Shown piece after piece: positions 23,066 through 35,267 of a stretch of 64,000 nt of DNA. The notes below the pieces were generated by a model, which did no database searches, was not told the origin of the DNA, and was given only the letters and a program-made list of their open reading frames with translations. The position numbers and the translations under genes were made by a program. Within the stretch, counting starts at the first letter, position 1. The number at the start of each line of letters is the position of its first letter. The stretch is from Bostrychus sinensis (lineage: Eukaryota > Chordata > Actinopteri > Gobiiformes > Eleotridae): contig CM036241.1 in assembly GCA_020698575.1 (NCBI GenBank), positions 36,191,855-36,255,854 of the forward strand, read 5' to 3'.

Positions 23066-26000
23066 CATGAAAGCTGAATAGGGTGACCACCTCAAGAAGT
23101 ACAAAAAGTGGGAAAAGTTGTGCGATTTGGTGGGACAAGGTTGCACAACTCGAGAAATAAAAGTTTCAATATACAAATCTAACTTACCAACTTACTGAGA
23201 TATAAGTTGCTACAGTTTAGGGGCTATAAAACATGGTGTGCTGTTTTTATCCCCCAAACCACACATTTTGCAAAGTAATATCTTTACTGACCCTTTATTC
23301 TTTGGAATAAAAAGATGGAGGAGAAAAAAAATCTAAGCTCTTAGTATGGAAAGCAAGCCAGCACCAACACCAGCTCACAGCTCCATGGAGAGGCCTGTCC
23401 CGGAACACAGGGGCAGCAACACACCATTTTTTCAACCCGCAAATACTGTATTTATTCTACATTTTCACAAGGACATTACTTTGTTGTTTTCTGATAAAAT
23501 AAATGTTGCTATTAAAAAAAATAAAAAATACAATAGTAGCAATTACAAAGCTTTTAATTAATTTGATTTTTTATTGCTTCTCACAACTATTTATGATACA
23601 TACACTTTTTAAGAAATTTGTAGCAAGTGGGGCCCAAAGGTTTTGCACTGTCTATTGTCGTCAGGGGATAAAACCACATATGCAAAGATGGTGAATAAAA
23701 ATGTAAACCTCCTTAAATTGTAGCAAATGACAAGAATGAATTGTGTCTGTCTCTAGCACGGCTTGGTCCGGGGCTAGGACAAACCAAAAATATGTATCAA
23801 GTATACAAAAGAAATGATCTTTTACATTTGGGTCTGTCCAATTTTCTTTATCACTGTTGTCTTCAAGTCTGTTCAGACGTAGCACCTGCCTCTCACTCTA
23901 CTCTGGACATCTGGCCAATAATGAGCCGCAGACTCCAGACATGAGCGAGGAGACAGGCTGCAGTCAGGATAATGAAAGTGAGGCGTTTGGAGTTTTAGGT
24001 GAGACCTAGCGCTGTGTGTGAGGATGAGCTGATGAGTCACTAACAAGCGGCTTCATCAGAGTGAGGAATGAGCTGCCAGGGCGTCCTACAGTACCTCTGA
24101 GAGAGCGCACGCTGGACAGATGGGTGGACAGAGACGGATGGGACAGCCCAGGTACGGAGGGTTCATCTGAGGGGACACCGGTGCTATGGTGTGCGCCTCT
24201 GTCAGGGCCATTTTTGCCTGGTCCATTTGCCAGGCGACAGTCACTTACCTCCAACTCTGATTTTTCAGTCAGAACGTGGGCTCAGAGAGGTAATGGTACA
24301 CAGGCGATGTCCAGGGAAATGGTGCAGTGAATATGATAGATAAAGAGCTGACACTCGCTGACGGCTGCTATAGGCGCTCCACCAGACACATATCCTCCAG
24401 TCTTGGTGGACATTATGTGAAAGAAAAGGTTGGAACCTGCAGAGGAAAGTAACTAGATACCTTTACTCAAGTCAAGTCTTTCTGAGTATATATTTTTAAA
24501 ACATACCAACATTTTGAGGAAGCAACCTCTAAATGTGTATCTTTTGCCATTAAGAAAAATAGTAGTAGCTGTAATAGTAATTGTATTAGCAGTAGAAATG
24601 CAGCCACAGAGGGCCACAAGCCAGTGTACTCTTTAAGCAGGTCCCAAACCTGGATAAATGAAAGGATTGCATGAGGAAGGGCATTAAACCTATGCCAAAT
24701 TGTTATGGAAATTACTGAGGAGATACATAGTGTGTTTTTGTGACGACAAAAGGGAAAAGCCTAAAGGAAAGAAGAATTAAATTAGTATTTTTTGGTAAGA
24801 GTGATAACAGTAGCTGCAGTAATAATCGTATTAGTAGTGGTAATATTATAAGAAGTACTTGTAGTAGCTGTACTTTCTACCTTAGTAAAGTTTAGCACTT
24901 CAACTTCAGTTATTATATTTTTTGAGTAACAGTACTATTACTTTAGTACAAATGTTGAGTATTTCTTCTCACCAGTACAAAGCTGTCAGTCATTAATATA
25001 CTGTACCAGAAAAGTGTTTTAAACTTTATTTATCTCCAAGATAAACATATTCAGTCAAAGTCAACACGGTCCATTTCACCCTTATATAAATATATTCTTG
25101 GTGTAGCGTTCTTCTCTGGTGTCCGTCTCAGAGCATTAGTATGCGTACAGAGTGCAGTCACACTTTGATGTGCAGCCACATGATTTCACAGTCCACCCCG
25201 CTGCCACCGATCACATTTATAGGTATGTAGAAGCAAGACTGATGAGGAGAATGGCTCGTCATTTCATCCACACAGAAGATTTTCACACTCACACCACGAT
25301 ATACTGTCAAAGGCTCAGGATACTATTGTGAATCTTGGTTCTTACTGATATATTTCTCTATAAATTCTTTTAGTTTGTAACATTCAAAATACAACTGGAA
25401 AAAACAAAAACAAAAAACAAACAACTGACTCCTTCAGGTCTCACAGTTGTAACCAGTGTGATGGATGATGCCTGCACGTAACAGTACTGCCTGTCTTCTT
25501 TCTAAATCTCTAACATTGGTTTATTTCTTTTGATAGTATGTCATAGGGGGTCAGTCACAAACGCATAATTATTCAATTATGTTTTCTTATATATATTATA
25601 AATATAGAAAAAGGCTGATTGCTCTTACTACTCATCATAGTTTATAATGTAGGGAAGCAAAGGGAAAGTATTTCAATAATTCTGAGAAATGTGCTTTTTT
25701 TCCATAAACATTTTCAGAGTTTATGTGCTAAATTCAAATTTTAAGATAAAACAAGCTAACAAGGGTGCCCCCGCCTCTCAATAATGACACTGTGGGTTCA
25801 ATGCCCACCTATCCACCCCTAGATGTACGCAACCACTTTGCAGAGGGTACATTTTATGCTTTATTAGCAAGATGATAAGAACATATTAGCAATCTTTTTA
25901 TACTGAACTATTAAAACTCATGAAAGACAAGCTCAAGTGTTTCATTTAGTGATGAAAAGGAGGCGAACTTGCTACAAATTTTAATTCAATATTTTGTTTA

Positions 26001-26734
26001 ATTTTTTTTAGGTTTAAAAGCTTGTGTCAAAAGGGAGTTATTCAAATGATTTGAATATGTCTTTATAGTAAAATTATAAAAATTTTGTGTATTAAACATG
26101 AAATATATAATACAAATTTTGAGTTTGAAAATAAAAAAAGAAAAGAAAGTAAGTATAAAATATTAAATTATACTAATAAAGACAGATATTTTAAATGACC
26201 ATTTTAAGAATCAGTAATAAGCATGAGTGAGGGGTACTCATGGTATGACAAAAAGCCACATGACAACACGTTTGATTCAGTTTTAGCCTTTTGTATTCAC
26301 AAGCACAGGGTTTTTGTTTTGTGAACCCACATACTTTTTAAAAACCTTTCGAGGCGGTGTTTTGGTCTTGCAGCAGGGGGCCACTCTGTTCCACTCTGCA
26401 CTTGTGTAAACTGTGAAAACAAAGTCCTCACTGAAATCAATGATGTAGCAGCCTGTTATGCCTCATACGTTTGTATTCAGTAACATATTTAAGTAACTGT
26501 CACTAATATTGTACTTACTTTTGCCTAAGACTTTATCAGCATGGGCGCAGAAAACCATAAGAACTGTTTAGTTACTGTGTGGTGCTGAGCAGTTGCTGGA
26601 CAAATACAAAACTACAGTTTATTCACACCCATTATTGTTTTCTTCACACCTCAGCTGTGTAAATGTGTGTGTTTGTGTAAAATCGGAGGTGGCAAGTCTG
26701 ATGTGTTTTCCTGGGCAACGTTGTCATGTAAACA
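23066..26734. other. Intron with simple repeats; no exon proven
   Basis: 23930-24420 is richer in GC than its flanks and open on both strands (24061-24330 plus, 24006-24254 minus), but no protein family is recognisable. 24436-24485 and 24880-24970 hold AAGTACT-type repeat pieces. 24545-24600 and 24810-24870 are degenerate AGTAGT tracts. 25540-26230 is very AT-rich. 25770-25850 resembles a decayed SINE (GTGGGTTCAATGCCCACC). Confidence 0.4.
24597..24705 (+). repeat. RTE-type tail fragment
   Basis: GCAGCCACAGAGGGCCACAA, CAGTGTACTC, TCCCAAACCTGGATAAATG, GCATGAGGAAGGGCATTAAA, CCTATGCCAAAT: the same block order as the RTE-derived tail, better preserved than the copy at 22580-23065. Confidence 0.7.
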
Positions 26735-27010
26735 ACCGTAGGTGGAGTCTGCATGTCCTCAGTGTGTTAGTGTAGGTCCTCTCCGGATACTTCGGCTTCT
26801 TCCCACTGTCCAAAGACTTGTCAGATGATGTGGTGAATTTAAATTGCCCCTAGTGAATGAATGTGAAAGTAAATAGTTGCCTGTCACTGTCAGGCTTGTG
26901 ACTAAATGACATTTGTCTAAGTGTTTACCCTGCTTCAAGCCCATAGTTGCTGGGTTAGGCTCCAGCTACCCGTTACTCTTCACAAGAATATGCAGAATCT
27001 GAATGAATAA
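26735..27010 (+). repeat. L2-type LINE tail
   Basis: GGTGGAGTCTGCATGTCCTC, CCGGATACTTCGGCTTCTTC, CACTGTCCAAAGACTTGTC, AAATTGCCCCTAGTGAATG, ACCCTGCTTCAAGCCCATAG, TGGGTTAGGCTCCAGCTACC, GAATGAATA follow, block by block, the fish L2-derived 3' repeat in sense orientation. The terminal GAATGAATA is typical of its tail. Confidence 0.8.
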
Positions 27011-28075
27011 AGCCATTTTTAACTTGGGGTTCTGACTAAAATCTTTTCAATTAGGTCCTCTTGAAAAGTGGCACGGCTGACCTTGAGAGGCAGCGGGGCC
27101 ACCAGTTTTATAACAAAGTCCTGATTCTAATCTCTGTAATTAATGAGTGCGAGACTCTTGTCGTTCATTACGCCGCATATTTAATCTTGTTGATAGAGAA
27201 GAGTTTTAGCGACTGAATAGTGACATATTTCAATTCATGACTGATTCGTCCCTGTGCCGCACCGCCTCGGAAGATGAAGCAATCACTCTCAGTCACAAGT
27301 AAAAGAGTGAAGGTTTGGGCATTCAGTGAGAGATGCTTTTTACCAGTAATGAAACGTTGAATAGAAAACCACGGGACACTGAAAACTGTCTGATTGAAAT
27401 ATTGTGTCAGCACTGAGGCAACGAATGAAGCAAATGCAATGCAAAACAGAGAGTGTTTACTGAAAATATGTCTAGATTGGAACATATTGTGAAAGTTTTT
27501 GTTTTTCCTGCGGCAATAAATGTGTCAATCAATTCCATCTCACTTGTATCACGTGGAAAAAAAAAGCAGGCTTCATATTTCGTGGCTGAACAATACTAAC
27601 AGATGAGACTGAGACTGCTTTTCCCCACTTGTGTTGCCTCATCAAGATGTTATCTCGGGCTTAAAAGCTTATCAAGCCCACAATAATGATATTGAGTGAC
27701 TGGCTGCTGTGTTTTGATGGATATTGCAGTGAGTAATCTGATGCCAAATTGTGTTCCAGTTCTCATATTGTTCTGATTTTAGACTCGGCAAATAACCGCG
27801 CTGCCCCATCTTCTCGGAGCTGTACCCTCAACGCGCCCCACCGCCCATCTCCGCCACAGTCATTTGTCATAGATATAATTCCTTCCCAAAGGTAAAGGAA
27901 TAGGTTGGAAAGCAATTTCAGAGCTTTGTGACACAGAAGTAGATTGTGGTTGTCTGGCGTCGGTTTGATCCACATGTGGCTTTGTGTAACCTTTCACATC
28001 TGCTGACTGATGGGATTGTGTTTTTATGCAGGTGCAGTGTGTTATGTGACTAATTAACTCCTCTCCCATGTGTTA
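27011..28075. other. Repeat-free intronic stretch, possible conserved non-coding DNA
   Basis: No repeat signature. Includes runs with TAATTAATGAG (27138-27148) and TTGATAGAG, and a polypurine/CAGCAG-poor composition unlike the neighbouring transposons. No exon frame with splice signals was convincing. Confidence 0.35.
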
Positions 28076-28743
28076 TGCATGCTTTTTGCCATGTGATAAT
28101 GTTTCCTCTTCAAAAACATTTCTGGAGTATTTTGTTTCATTCATGCATGTTTGAGTAATCCTGTATGCTAAGGCACTGCCCTTCTCAAGAGCTGAAAATG
28201 ATTGGGCCTCACCCCTCTACTGGAAGCGCTTTTTTGTGCGTTTCTAAAGCTCATACACTGTCATCGGACTCATTTTAATAATTTCAGTGCTTAAACCATG
28301 GCCACTATGAAGCAGTTGCTAATAACTATGCTAATTAGTCATTTTTATCTTGCTCTGTGTATCTCCCGCCATTTAGTACAAGCACTCAGAGATTCTCCTC
28401 TCTTGTCTGAATGCAAATCCTTCCAATTTTATTCACATGTGAACTAAAAAGGAGAAGATCAAGAGGCAGTAGTGTCTGTAGAGGGCTTTTCACCTTCACT
28501 GCAGCAGAACCGATATAAACTATGGTGGGTGCAAAGAGCACAGAGCTGACTGAGTGAAGTGTGCAGGGCCAGCAGAGCTTTAAAGCAAAAGGCACCTAAT
28601 CCAAGAGTTCTCAGCAAAGCAAAAGTAACAGCTCCTCAAAATAAGACATTTTTAAGTTATAAAATGTGAGATTTTGACGCAAATATGTCCACATTTATAT
28701 ATATTTAAAAAAAGAGCTTAAAAAATCATAATATGGGTACTTT
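28076..28743. mobile_element. Family A MITE, longest uninterrupted copy
   Basis: Serves as the reference for the family. It has GATAATGTTTCC, TTCATTCATGCATGTTTGAG, TAATCCTGTATGCTAAGGC, GCACTCAGAGATTCTCC, TTATTCACATGTGAACT, GGGCCAGCAGAGCTTTAAAG, and ends AATCATAATATGGGTACTTT. The left terminus is lost (starts within TGCTTTTTGCCATG). No coding capacity. Confidence 0.8.
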
Positions 28744-29779
28744 CCCCACATTTTTACTCAATTCAAATGTACACACCACCTTAAAAATTGCACTATATCA
28801 AATAATTCAACTAATGGTTTTAGTATAATGCATTTTCTATTTAACAGAGAAATGTCCAAAGCATGGTTTAGGGGCCAGTCAAGGTGAGATTTTATATGCC
28901 CCTCTTTTCTTAGATCGGTAAGATTAAAAAAAAAAAAAGTCCCAGTGTCTAATTATTCATTACATTTGAATTTCCCAGTATTGCCAAATACATCGTCGTT
29001 TCTTTAGTGCTGTCTTGCAATAAAACATGTTTGGACAAGTTATGTAAAAACGTTCATGTTGCAGTAGCGCTAAATTATAAAGTTACTGTTTTTCTTTATA
29101 GGCTGGATTTGATTTAACTTTATTTTTCCTCAACAACTTTGGCCTTGAATAATTACATCATCCTCAGTCGAGACACTGTCATTACATTAATAATAACCGT
29201 GTTTTCTTCAAACAGCATTGTCTTCGGCGTGGCTAAGAGCAAGGTCAGCCGGTAAATCTGGCCCCTGACACGGCTGTTCCGCATTGTCAGATGGGAGAGA
29301 AGTGTTTAGTGCATTGATTTTCTTCACAATTGCCATGATTGATCATCAGAAGGAAGCTGGTCTTCAGAAATGTGATCAATGCACTGCTCCACTACGCAAT
29401 TTACAGCTCACAAGTCGATAGAAATGTATAGGTATTTTATCAAAAAACACTTAAAAATGCACAAAATGATTTAGTGATGGTGCAAGTAAAAGGATAGCTG
29501 TAATTATGCTTATTATAACTGTACATGGCATTAGTCTTTTTATTTTAAAGCAACGCTGTTTAATATTTTACCAGACAATATCCATATGGAATATCTGGCT
29601 ATTACATTATAGGCATTATTTGGCAACCATGGTGGAAAATGGCCACCAAATTGGAATTTCTTTTTTTTTTTTTTTCTGAAAATCTAGTGCATAATGACTA
29701 TTGCAGCCAATTTTCATGCTTGTAGCATCAATGGAATCATTCTTGACAAAAAAAATAAATAAAAAATCCCATTAAGCCG
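28744..29779. other. Intron, nothing recognised
   Basis: AT-rich. An A tract lies at 28927-28938 and a T tract near 29660-29676. 29130-29400 has balanced composition and no repeat signature. Confidence 0.45.
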
Positions 29780-30036
29780 ATCCACTAAGAAGGCTTGTTG
29801 ATTGGTCAGCATTTCCTGGAGTGGGCTGAGGCTGGGGGTTCATGGGAGAGGCGGAGTTTCATGCAACCAAGCATTCTTAGGTCTCAGAAACTCAGTGCCA
29901 GAGAATAGAAGATTACTCAAATACACATGAATGAAACAAAACACAACTCCAGGTATGTTTTTGATGAGGGAACAACATTATAACATGGTAAAACGCAAGT
30001 GCAAAAAGTACATTTTGCATAATATAGCCCCTTTAA
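29780..30036. mobile_element. Family A MITE, right half
   Basis: GGCTTGTTGATTGGTCAGCA, TTTCCTGGAGTGGGC, CTCAGAAACTCAGTGCCAGA, ACAACTCCAGGTATGTTTTT, ACATTATAACATGGTAAAAC and the terminus TTTGCATAATATAGCCCC, then TTTAA. The left half is absent. Confidence 0.75.
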
Positions 30037-32934
30037 GACGTAATAATCGAATCTCATTTTCTTTATTTTAATGCATCCTGAGAACGTGGAGTTATAAACA
30101 ACCTGTTTCTTAATTAGAAGACTTTAAGCATTCAGCTGTTTTCAGTTCAGCATGAGGACAACGCTGTATGAATGTTGACCAGAAGGCACGTCCTGACCTT
30201 CTGTCAATCACATGCAGAGAAACAGGCGGTGTCTGACAGGAACAGTAAATGTAACAATGCCACAGGCTTTCACTGAGTGGTCATTATTACCTCCAGACGC
30301 TCCTGGCTAGAACCTCAGCCCTCCTGGTGCAAAATGACTTTACTTTTAATACACTACAACTGTTGGTTTGTAAAAGGAAAAAAGAGTTTACTTGAGAGCT
30401 TATTATTATTCTTTCTTAGTGAAGTGGGTCTATGTTAAAGGAGCTCCCACTAAAGGTGTATTCCTCCCAACCTCAGACCAACTGTCCAAATATAACTGTT
30501 TATCTATAAATGGGTTGGGCTCTATGTTTTGGTGGTTAATATATTTGTTCTGCAAATGTTTTTTACTGTCACTGTTTTCTGAAAAGTTCTCAACATTTCT
30601 CTCCAGTTGAATTAAATTTGAATCAATATGTTCTGCCCCTTGGAAATTAAACTCAAAACAACAAGTACCAAACAAATTATTTGTAAAGATGAGAAAAAAG
30701 ATACAGAATGGCAGTCCGGGCTATAAAATGTAAAAATATCACACCTTGATTATTAGTAAACTCTCATCAGATTTAGCACTGCGTGATAAATTAAGTTGAT
30801 TTGATGAATTCTTGTTTTTTTAATGTTGCACGATATCAAAAATAGCCATATCGTAAAATCAAATTAAGTTGTCTTGTGGCTAATGCTGCTGCTAGCTCCA
30901 CATCAGTTTAAAAACGGAACTCAGAAACTTTTCTTGTTTTTTTGCTGCCAGACACCCAGCAACGATTGATTCACATGGACTCCAAAACAGCTTATTTAAG
31001 GTCAAAAAAAGTTAGTGAATTCTGCTTTAAATATTGATTGTCTATATTGCAGATGCTAAAAAGCTAATTATCAGAGAGAGAGAGACAAAAAAAACTATTA
31101 AAATTGTAAATAAAATAAAAAAAAGTAGCCATATTAACCAGCCCGAATCTGGATAAAACATTATTTGATTTTTGATTTCCAAAAGACATAAACACATTAT
31201 TATCTTCATCACTGTCCCTAATACACTGTCACTACTTTTAGACAGGACTTTTTTAACAATTCCTACACAGTGAGTGGACTCTAGAGCATCCCAAGTTAGT
31301 CATGCTACAGACAGTGGGCTGATCATTTGCACAACAAAGTGCCCTTTCTTTACATATACTGCTCAGGGAATTTTTGCATGCATTTATAATCTGATGCTAA
31401 GTGCCTCCTGATGCATTATGTATATGAGCTAATGCACTGTGTGTGATCCAGACTGACTAAGGTCTGAACCCTGTGTGAGGCACCATCCAGGACAACTCAT
31501 CCAGGGCCTCACTGTGGGATAGTGTCTGCCGCCTAATATACAGCTTTAACTTTCACCATTTTCAACTTTTTTTTTTACCTTGAAGAGGTGAAACCTATGG
31601 TCTGTATTCAAGCCATTTTCCAAGGCTCACGGCACTCAATTGTTTTCTCTTCAGGAACCCTGCGCTGACGGCTGCTCAGGAGCCGCTGAAAGGACTGCTT
31701 TGTGATTCTGAATGGACAATTTAGTCGCTCATTTCACCATCACACTCTCATTTAGAGCGAGCGCTGACCTGTGTCATATGGACATTGGATGGAGGTCAGG
31801 CAGCACCAACTGTACCAAAGGGTGCAGTAAAACACAGGGCAGTGTGGCTACACCTGCAAGCTCTCATTTGCAGGCTTGTAATGGCCGAGGAGCTGTGCCC
31901 ACTCCAGCAAAGACCAGCTATGATGTAGTAGAAGTTTCAGACTTTATCTAACTCTATAGAACAGTGCGACAGCATACAGTAAATTCTGTATATTTTACCA
32001 CTGCCCCTGTGCACCACTCTATTTCTAGACTTGGCCCGCTGTCATGGGCATAAGATAAGCAACGTGAGGGTGAGGGGACACAATTCTTTACTGCGGCATT
32101 ATATTTTGATCCCCCATTTAAATTCAATGTAGCGCTTTTAGAGGAATAAAGTTGTCCTCACACCTGAACAAGCGTAGAACTAGGTTACATCCTGCATATG
32201 TTTACCATAATCACTCCCTTTGTCCATTCGTCTGGAAGCTAACTTCTACAAACTTTTAATGTCTTTTTCTGCAAAGTACCATTTTCTTTCTTTTTTTTTT
32301 TCACCAGCTGTTAGTTTTCGCATCCTCCGTGAACAACCATGTAGGTAATAAAAGGCCGAATTGACATTTAAGCCGTAATGCTTTTGGACAGCGTCAGTGT
32401 GCCTCTGACTTGGCAGTGGCTTTGCAGTGACACGGAGAGTTATGTGTGCCAGGCCATTACGGCGGCCTTCTTAATCCGGTTTGTCACATCGCTCCCTCCA
32501 GACCGGGGTAATTTCATGGTGCTGAACTGGTATTGATAGAGCCTTTGGTAAATGAGGCACGCAGCAATCGTTAACTTTAATAACCATAAAGATGTGAGCA
32601 CTGGAGTCATAAGGGCCCATGAGAGGAAACCCATACAGGTGATTAAGAATCGACCAGGGCCGTGGCCAACCGCATCTCTTATTTGTACTAATGGAATTAC
32701 CTGTTAGAGATGTAGGGACTATTACTGCCCACTGTGCACTCTACACACAATATCCCTTCAGTCTGTTTCTGTCAGGTCAAAGGTGAAAATAGGCTGCTAA
32801 AAGCTGCAGAACTAATTACAAAAAAAAGTTAGGACACTATATAAAATGTAAATAAAATAAAAATAATGGCTTGGATCAACCCATTCTTGGCGCTCAGAGC
32901 TCCCTGGAGATGTGGTGGCCATACTGAGCCAACA
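30037..32934. other. Intron; one small MITE, otherwise unrecognised
   Basis: 30390-30680 carries overlapping open frames on both strands without family features. 31075-31083 is a short GA run. 31640-31960 (plus frame 31712-31951) and 32340-32650 (minus frame 32440-32634) are repeat-free with balanced composition, and could be conserved non-coding rather than coding. Confidence 0.4.
30907..31031. mobile_element. Short 125-bp MITE-like inverted-repeat element
   Basis: Left end TTTAAAAACGGAACTCAGAA and right end, minus strand, TTTAAAGCAGAATTCACTAA form imperfect inverted repeats around a core with TTGCTGCCAGACACCCAGC. A related terminus (TAAAGCAGAACTCAGTAACT) stands alone at 59053-59072. Confidence 0.55.
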
Positions 32935-33115
32935 GACCACCAAAATCACACTAATACATTCACATTCACTCTAACGCCACAGACACTGGACACCAGGTAG
33001 GGTAATGAATTTGCCTTGCCCCAAGGACACAATGGCAGTATAAACTGTGAAAAGCGGGAATCGAAAATGGCCAACCTTCTGGTTAGTGGTCGACCTAGTC
33101 TACCTTCTGTCCCAA
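32935..33115 (-). repeat. tRNA-derived SINE, decayed
   Basis: On the minus strand, GGTCGACCACTAACCAGAAG, then GTTGGCCATTTTCGATTCCC (B-box-like) and GTGTCCTTGGGGCAAGGC follow the same head-body order as the SINE at 10362-10655. The A-box region near 33110 is poorly kept. Confidence 0.6.
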
Positions 33116-33703
33116 CACAAAACAATAATGTGCAACTCCAATAAAACCATATTTTAGTCACAATAGAACATATCAAGGTTTAAAACAGACATTTCACTCT
33201 TGAATTTGATGGCAGACACACATCTCAAGAGGTTAGGACGGGACAAAAAAAAAAAAAAAAAAGGGCCTGAAGATCATGAGCTTACAATACTTCCAATAAG
33301 CCTGGGTTTTTGGTTCGTAGCTGGTTCAGTTTCTATCGAGGTAGATCTCTATGGTAACATACACTCCTTATGCTGAAAGGCTAACCTGTATCAGAGCAGG
33401 TCAACTTCATGATAAGATAAGAAAACATCTCTTTGACCAGTCTGTGATGAAAAACGAGCTGCTCTTTGACCAAAACAAGCTGCCCGTGTGAGGAGGAGGA
33501 GAAGTGCCTAAGCAGCACAGCCTCCCCGAGCATTTAGAGTCACTGTAAAATAACATCAGAATCTTTAAAAAGTAAACTTTTTAAAGATTTTTACACATAA
33601 AGTTGGCCTAGTAGATTATATAGACCTATTGTTCAAATGACATAACATTTTCTGTTTTATATAATTATTTTATATTGATTTTAAGATTTTAATGTTTGTT
33701 TTT

Positions 33704-33790
33704 AAAGCTTTGAATGGACTGGCCCCACAGGACATCACGGAACTCATACAAATCTACACAACGGCACGTTCTCTGAGGTCCAAGGGCCAA
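33704..33790 (+). pseudogene. C-terminal remnant of a LINE reverse-transcriptase polyprotein
   Basis: The frame starting at 33704 reads KALNGLAPQDITELIQ, followed by an RSLRSKG motif about 12 residues later. KAL.GLAP....L and SLRS are characteristic of the last part of ORF2 in L2/Rex-like non-LTR retrotransposons. Only about 29 codons remain before the sequence enters the inverted-repeat element at 33792. No reverse transcriptase or endonuclease domain is left. Assignment to a clade is not possible from so short a piece. Confidence 0.6.
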
Positions 33791-33791
33791 C

Positions 33792-34645
33792 ACACAGTGG
33801 AGCAAGACTGAATTTACAACATAACTACACTTCAATTAATGTGTAATTACACAAGAGTGTGAGCTGTACTCTAAAGCGAGACTTTGACACTTATTCCCTG
33901 TAAATAATGGGGACAAGGATGACAAGAGGGGAACAAGAATGAATAGAGGGGAATAAGATTGTACAGAGAGGAACAAGAATAAACAGAGTGGAACAAGAAT
34001 GAACAGGGAGGAATAAGGTTGTACAGAGAGGAACGAGGATAAACAGAGTGGAATAAGAGCATACAGAGTGGAACAAGGATGAACAGACCTTATAACTACA
34101 CTTTAATTAATCTGTAATTACACAAGAATGCGGGCTGTAATCTAAAGCGAGACTTTGACACTTATTCCCTGTAAATAATGGGGACAAGGATGACAAGAGA
34201 GGAACAAGAATGAACAGAGGGGAATAAGGCTGTACAGAGAGGAACAAAAATAAACAGAGAGGAACATGGATGAACAGAGAGGAATAAGGTTGTACAGAGA
34301 GGAACGAGAATAAACAGAGTGGAATAAGAGCGTACAGAGTGGAACAAGGATGAACAGACCCTGTCTGGACCCTCCATAGTGCCACAACCCTAGGTGTCAT
34401 ACCACTATAATTAAAGTGTAGTTATATGGTAAGTTCACAATTGTTCCACTCTGTACGCTCTTATTCCTCTCTGTACAGCCTTATTCCCCTCTGTTCATTA
34501 TTGTTCCCCTCTTGTCATCCTTGTTCCCATTATTTACAGGGAATAAGTGTCAAAGTCTCGCTTTAGATTACAGCCCACACTCTTGTGTAATTACACATTA
34601 ATTAAAGTGTAGTCATGTTGTAAATTCAATCTTGTTCCCCTGTGT
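33792..34645. mobile_element. Inverted-repeat element with internal tandem arrays
   Basis: The left end ACACAGTGGAGCAAGACTGA, then ATTTACAAC and the right end, minus strand, ACACAGGGGAACAAGATTGA, then ATTTACAAC are terminal inverted repeats. The left arm block (33814-34086) is repeated directly at 34089-34350. The inverted copy lies at 34405-34620. Inside are tandem units of roughly 20-23 bp with GAACAAGAATGAACAGAGAG and GGAATAAGGTTGTACAGAGA. Non-coding: the leucine/serine-periodic frames on the minus strand come only from the tandem unit. Confidence 0.7.
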
Positions 34646-34918
34646 CCTTCCAGTCTGTTCTGTTCACATTGAAAGTATTGCTCTATTAACACTATGTCTG
34701 TGGCAAAGTTGTATTTGGATGAAATGTTTGTGCTTGTGCCATAATCTTAATAAATTGAATAAAATCTACCAGACTTGTGCTCCCTTTTTGCATTATGATT
34801 TGAAATTATGCTTTCATATAAAACAGCTTGAGTAGTTTTAAATAACACCTCAGTAACTATTACATCACTGTATATGACCACAAACATGTTTTATGGTCTT
34901 TGTTATACTTCTTGCTCC

Positions 34919-35175
34919 GTTATTACAGTGCGTACGCATTTATTACAGTTAATACACATTTATTACAGCTAGTACACCTTTATTACATTTAGTAAATCTT
35001 TATTACAGCTGGTACACCTATATTACAGCTGGTACACCTTTGTTACAGTTGTTACACGTTTCTTACAGTCTTTACACCTTTATTAAAACTTTGTAAAAGC
35101 TAGTACACCTTTATTACTGCTGGTACACCTTCCTTACAGTTATTATGCCATAATTACAGTCTGTACTCATTATTA
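34919..35175 (+). repeat. Minisatellite, unit about 20-21 bp
   Basis: Around ten diverged copies of a unit like TTTATTACAGCTGGTACACC. It continues into TAATTACAGT words. At 35248-35267 there is an exact 20-base match (GCGGGCTGTAATCTAAAGCG) to 34130-34149 of the preceding inverted-repeat element, so the two arrays are probably parts of one larger repeat. Confidence 0.75.
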
Positions 35176-35267
35176 CTTGTACCCAGTACTTACATGCGTA
35201 ATTATGTGTAATTACAATCTTAGTACCCTGTACTTACACAGGAACTTGCGGGCTGTAATCTAAAGCG

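Noticed and set aside
24181..24253. Possible promoter or CpG island of a nested gene
   Set aside because: CpG density is modest and no downstream exon structure follows. Kept only as a low-interest GC-rich island.
33871..34400. Overlapping minus-strand frames with leucine/serine-periodic protein repeats
   Set aside because: The periodicity comes from the 20-23 bp DNA tandem unit. All three frames are open and similar, as expected from a simple array, not a leucine-rich repeat protein.
34919..35175. CRISPR-like array
   Set aside because: The units are contiguous and diverged with no constant-length spacers. It is a minisatellite in a vertebrate intron.
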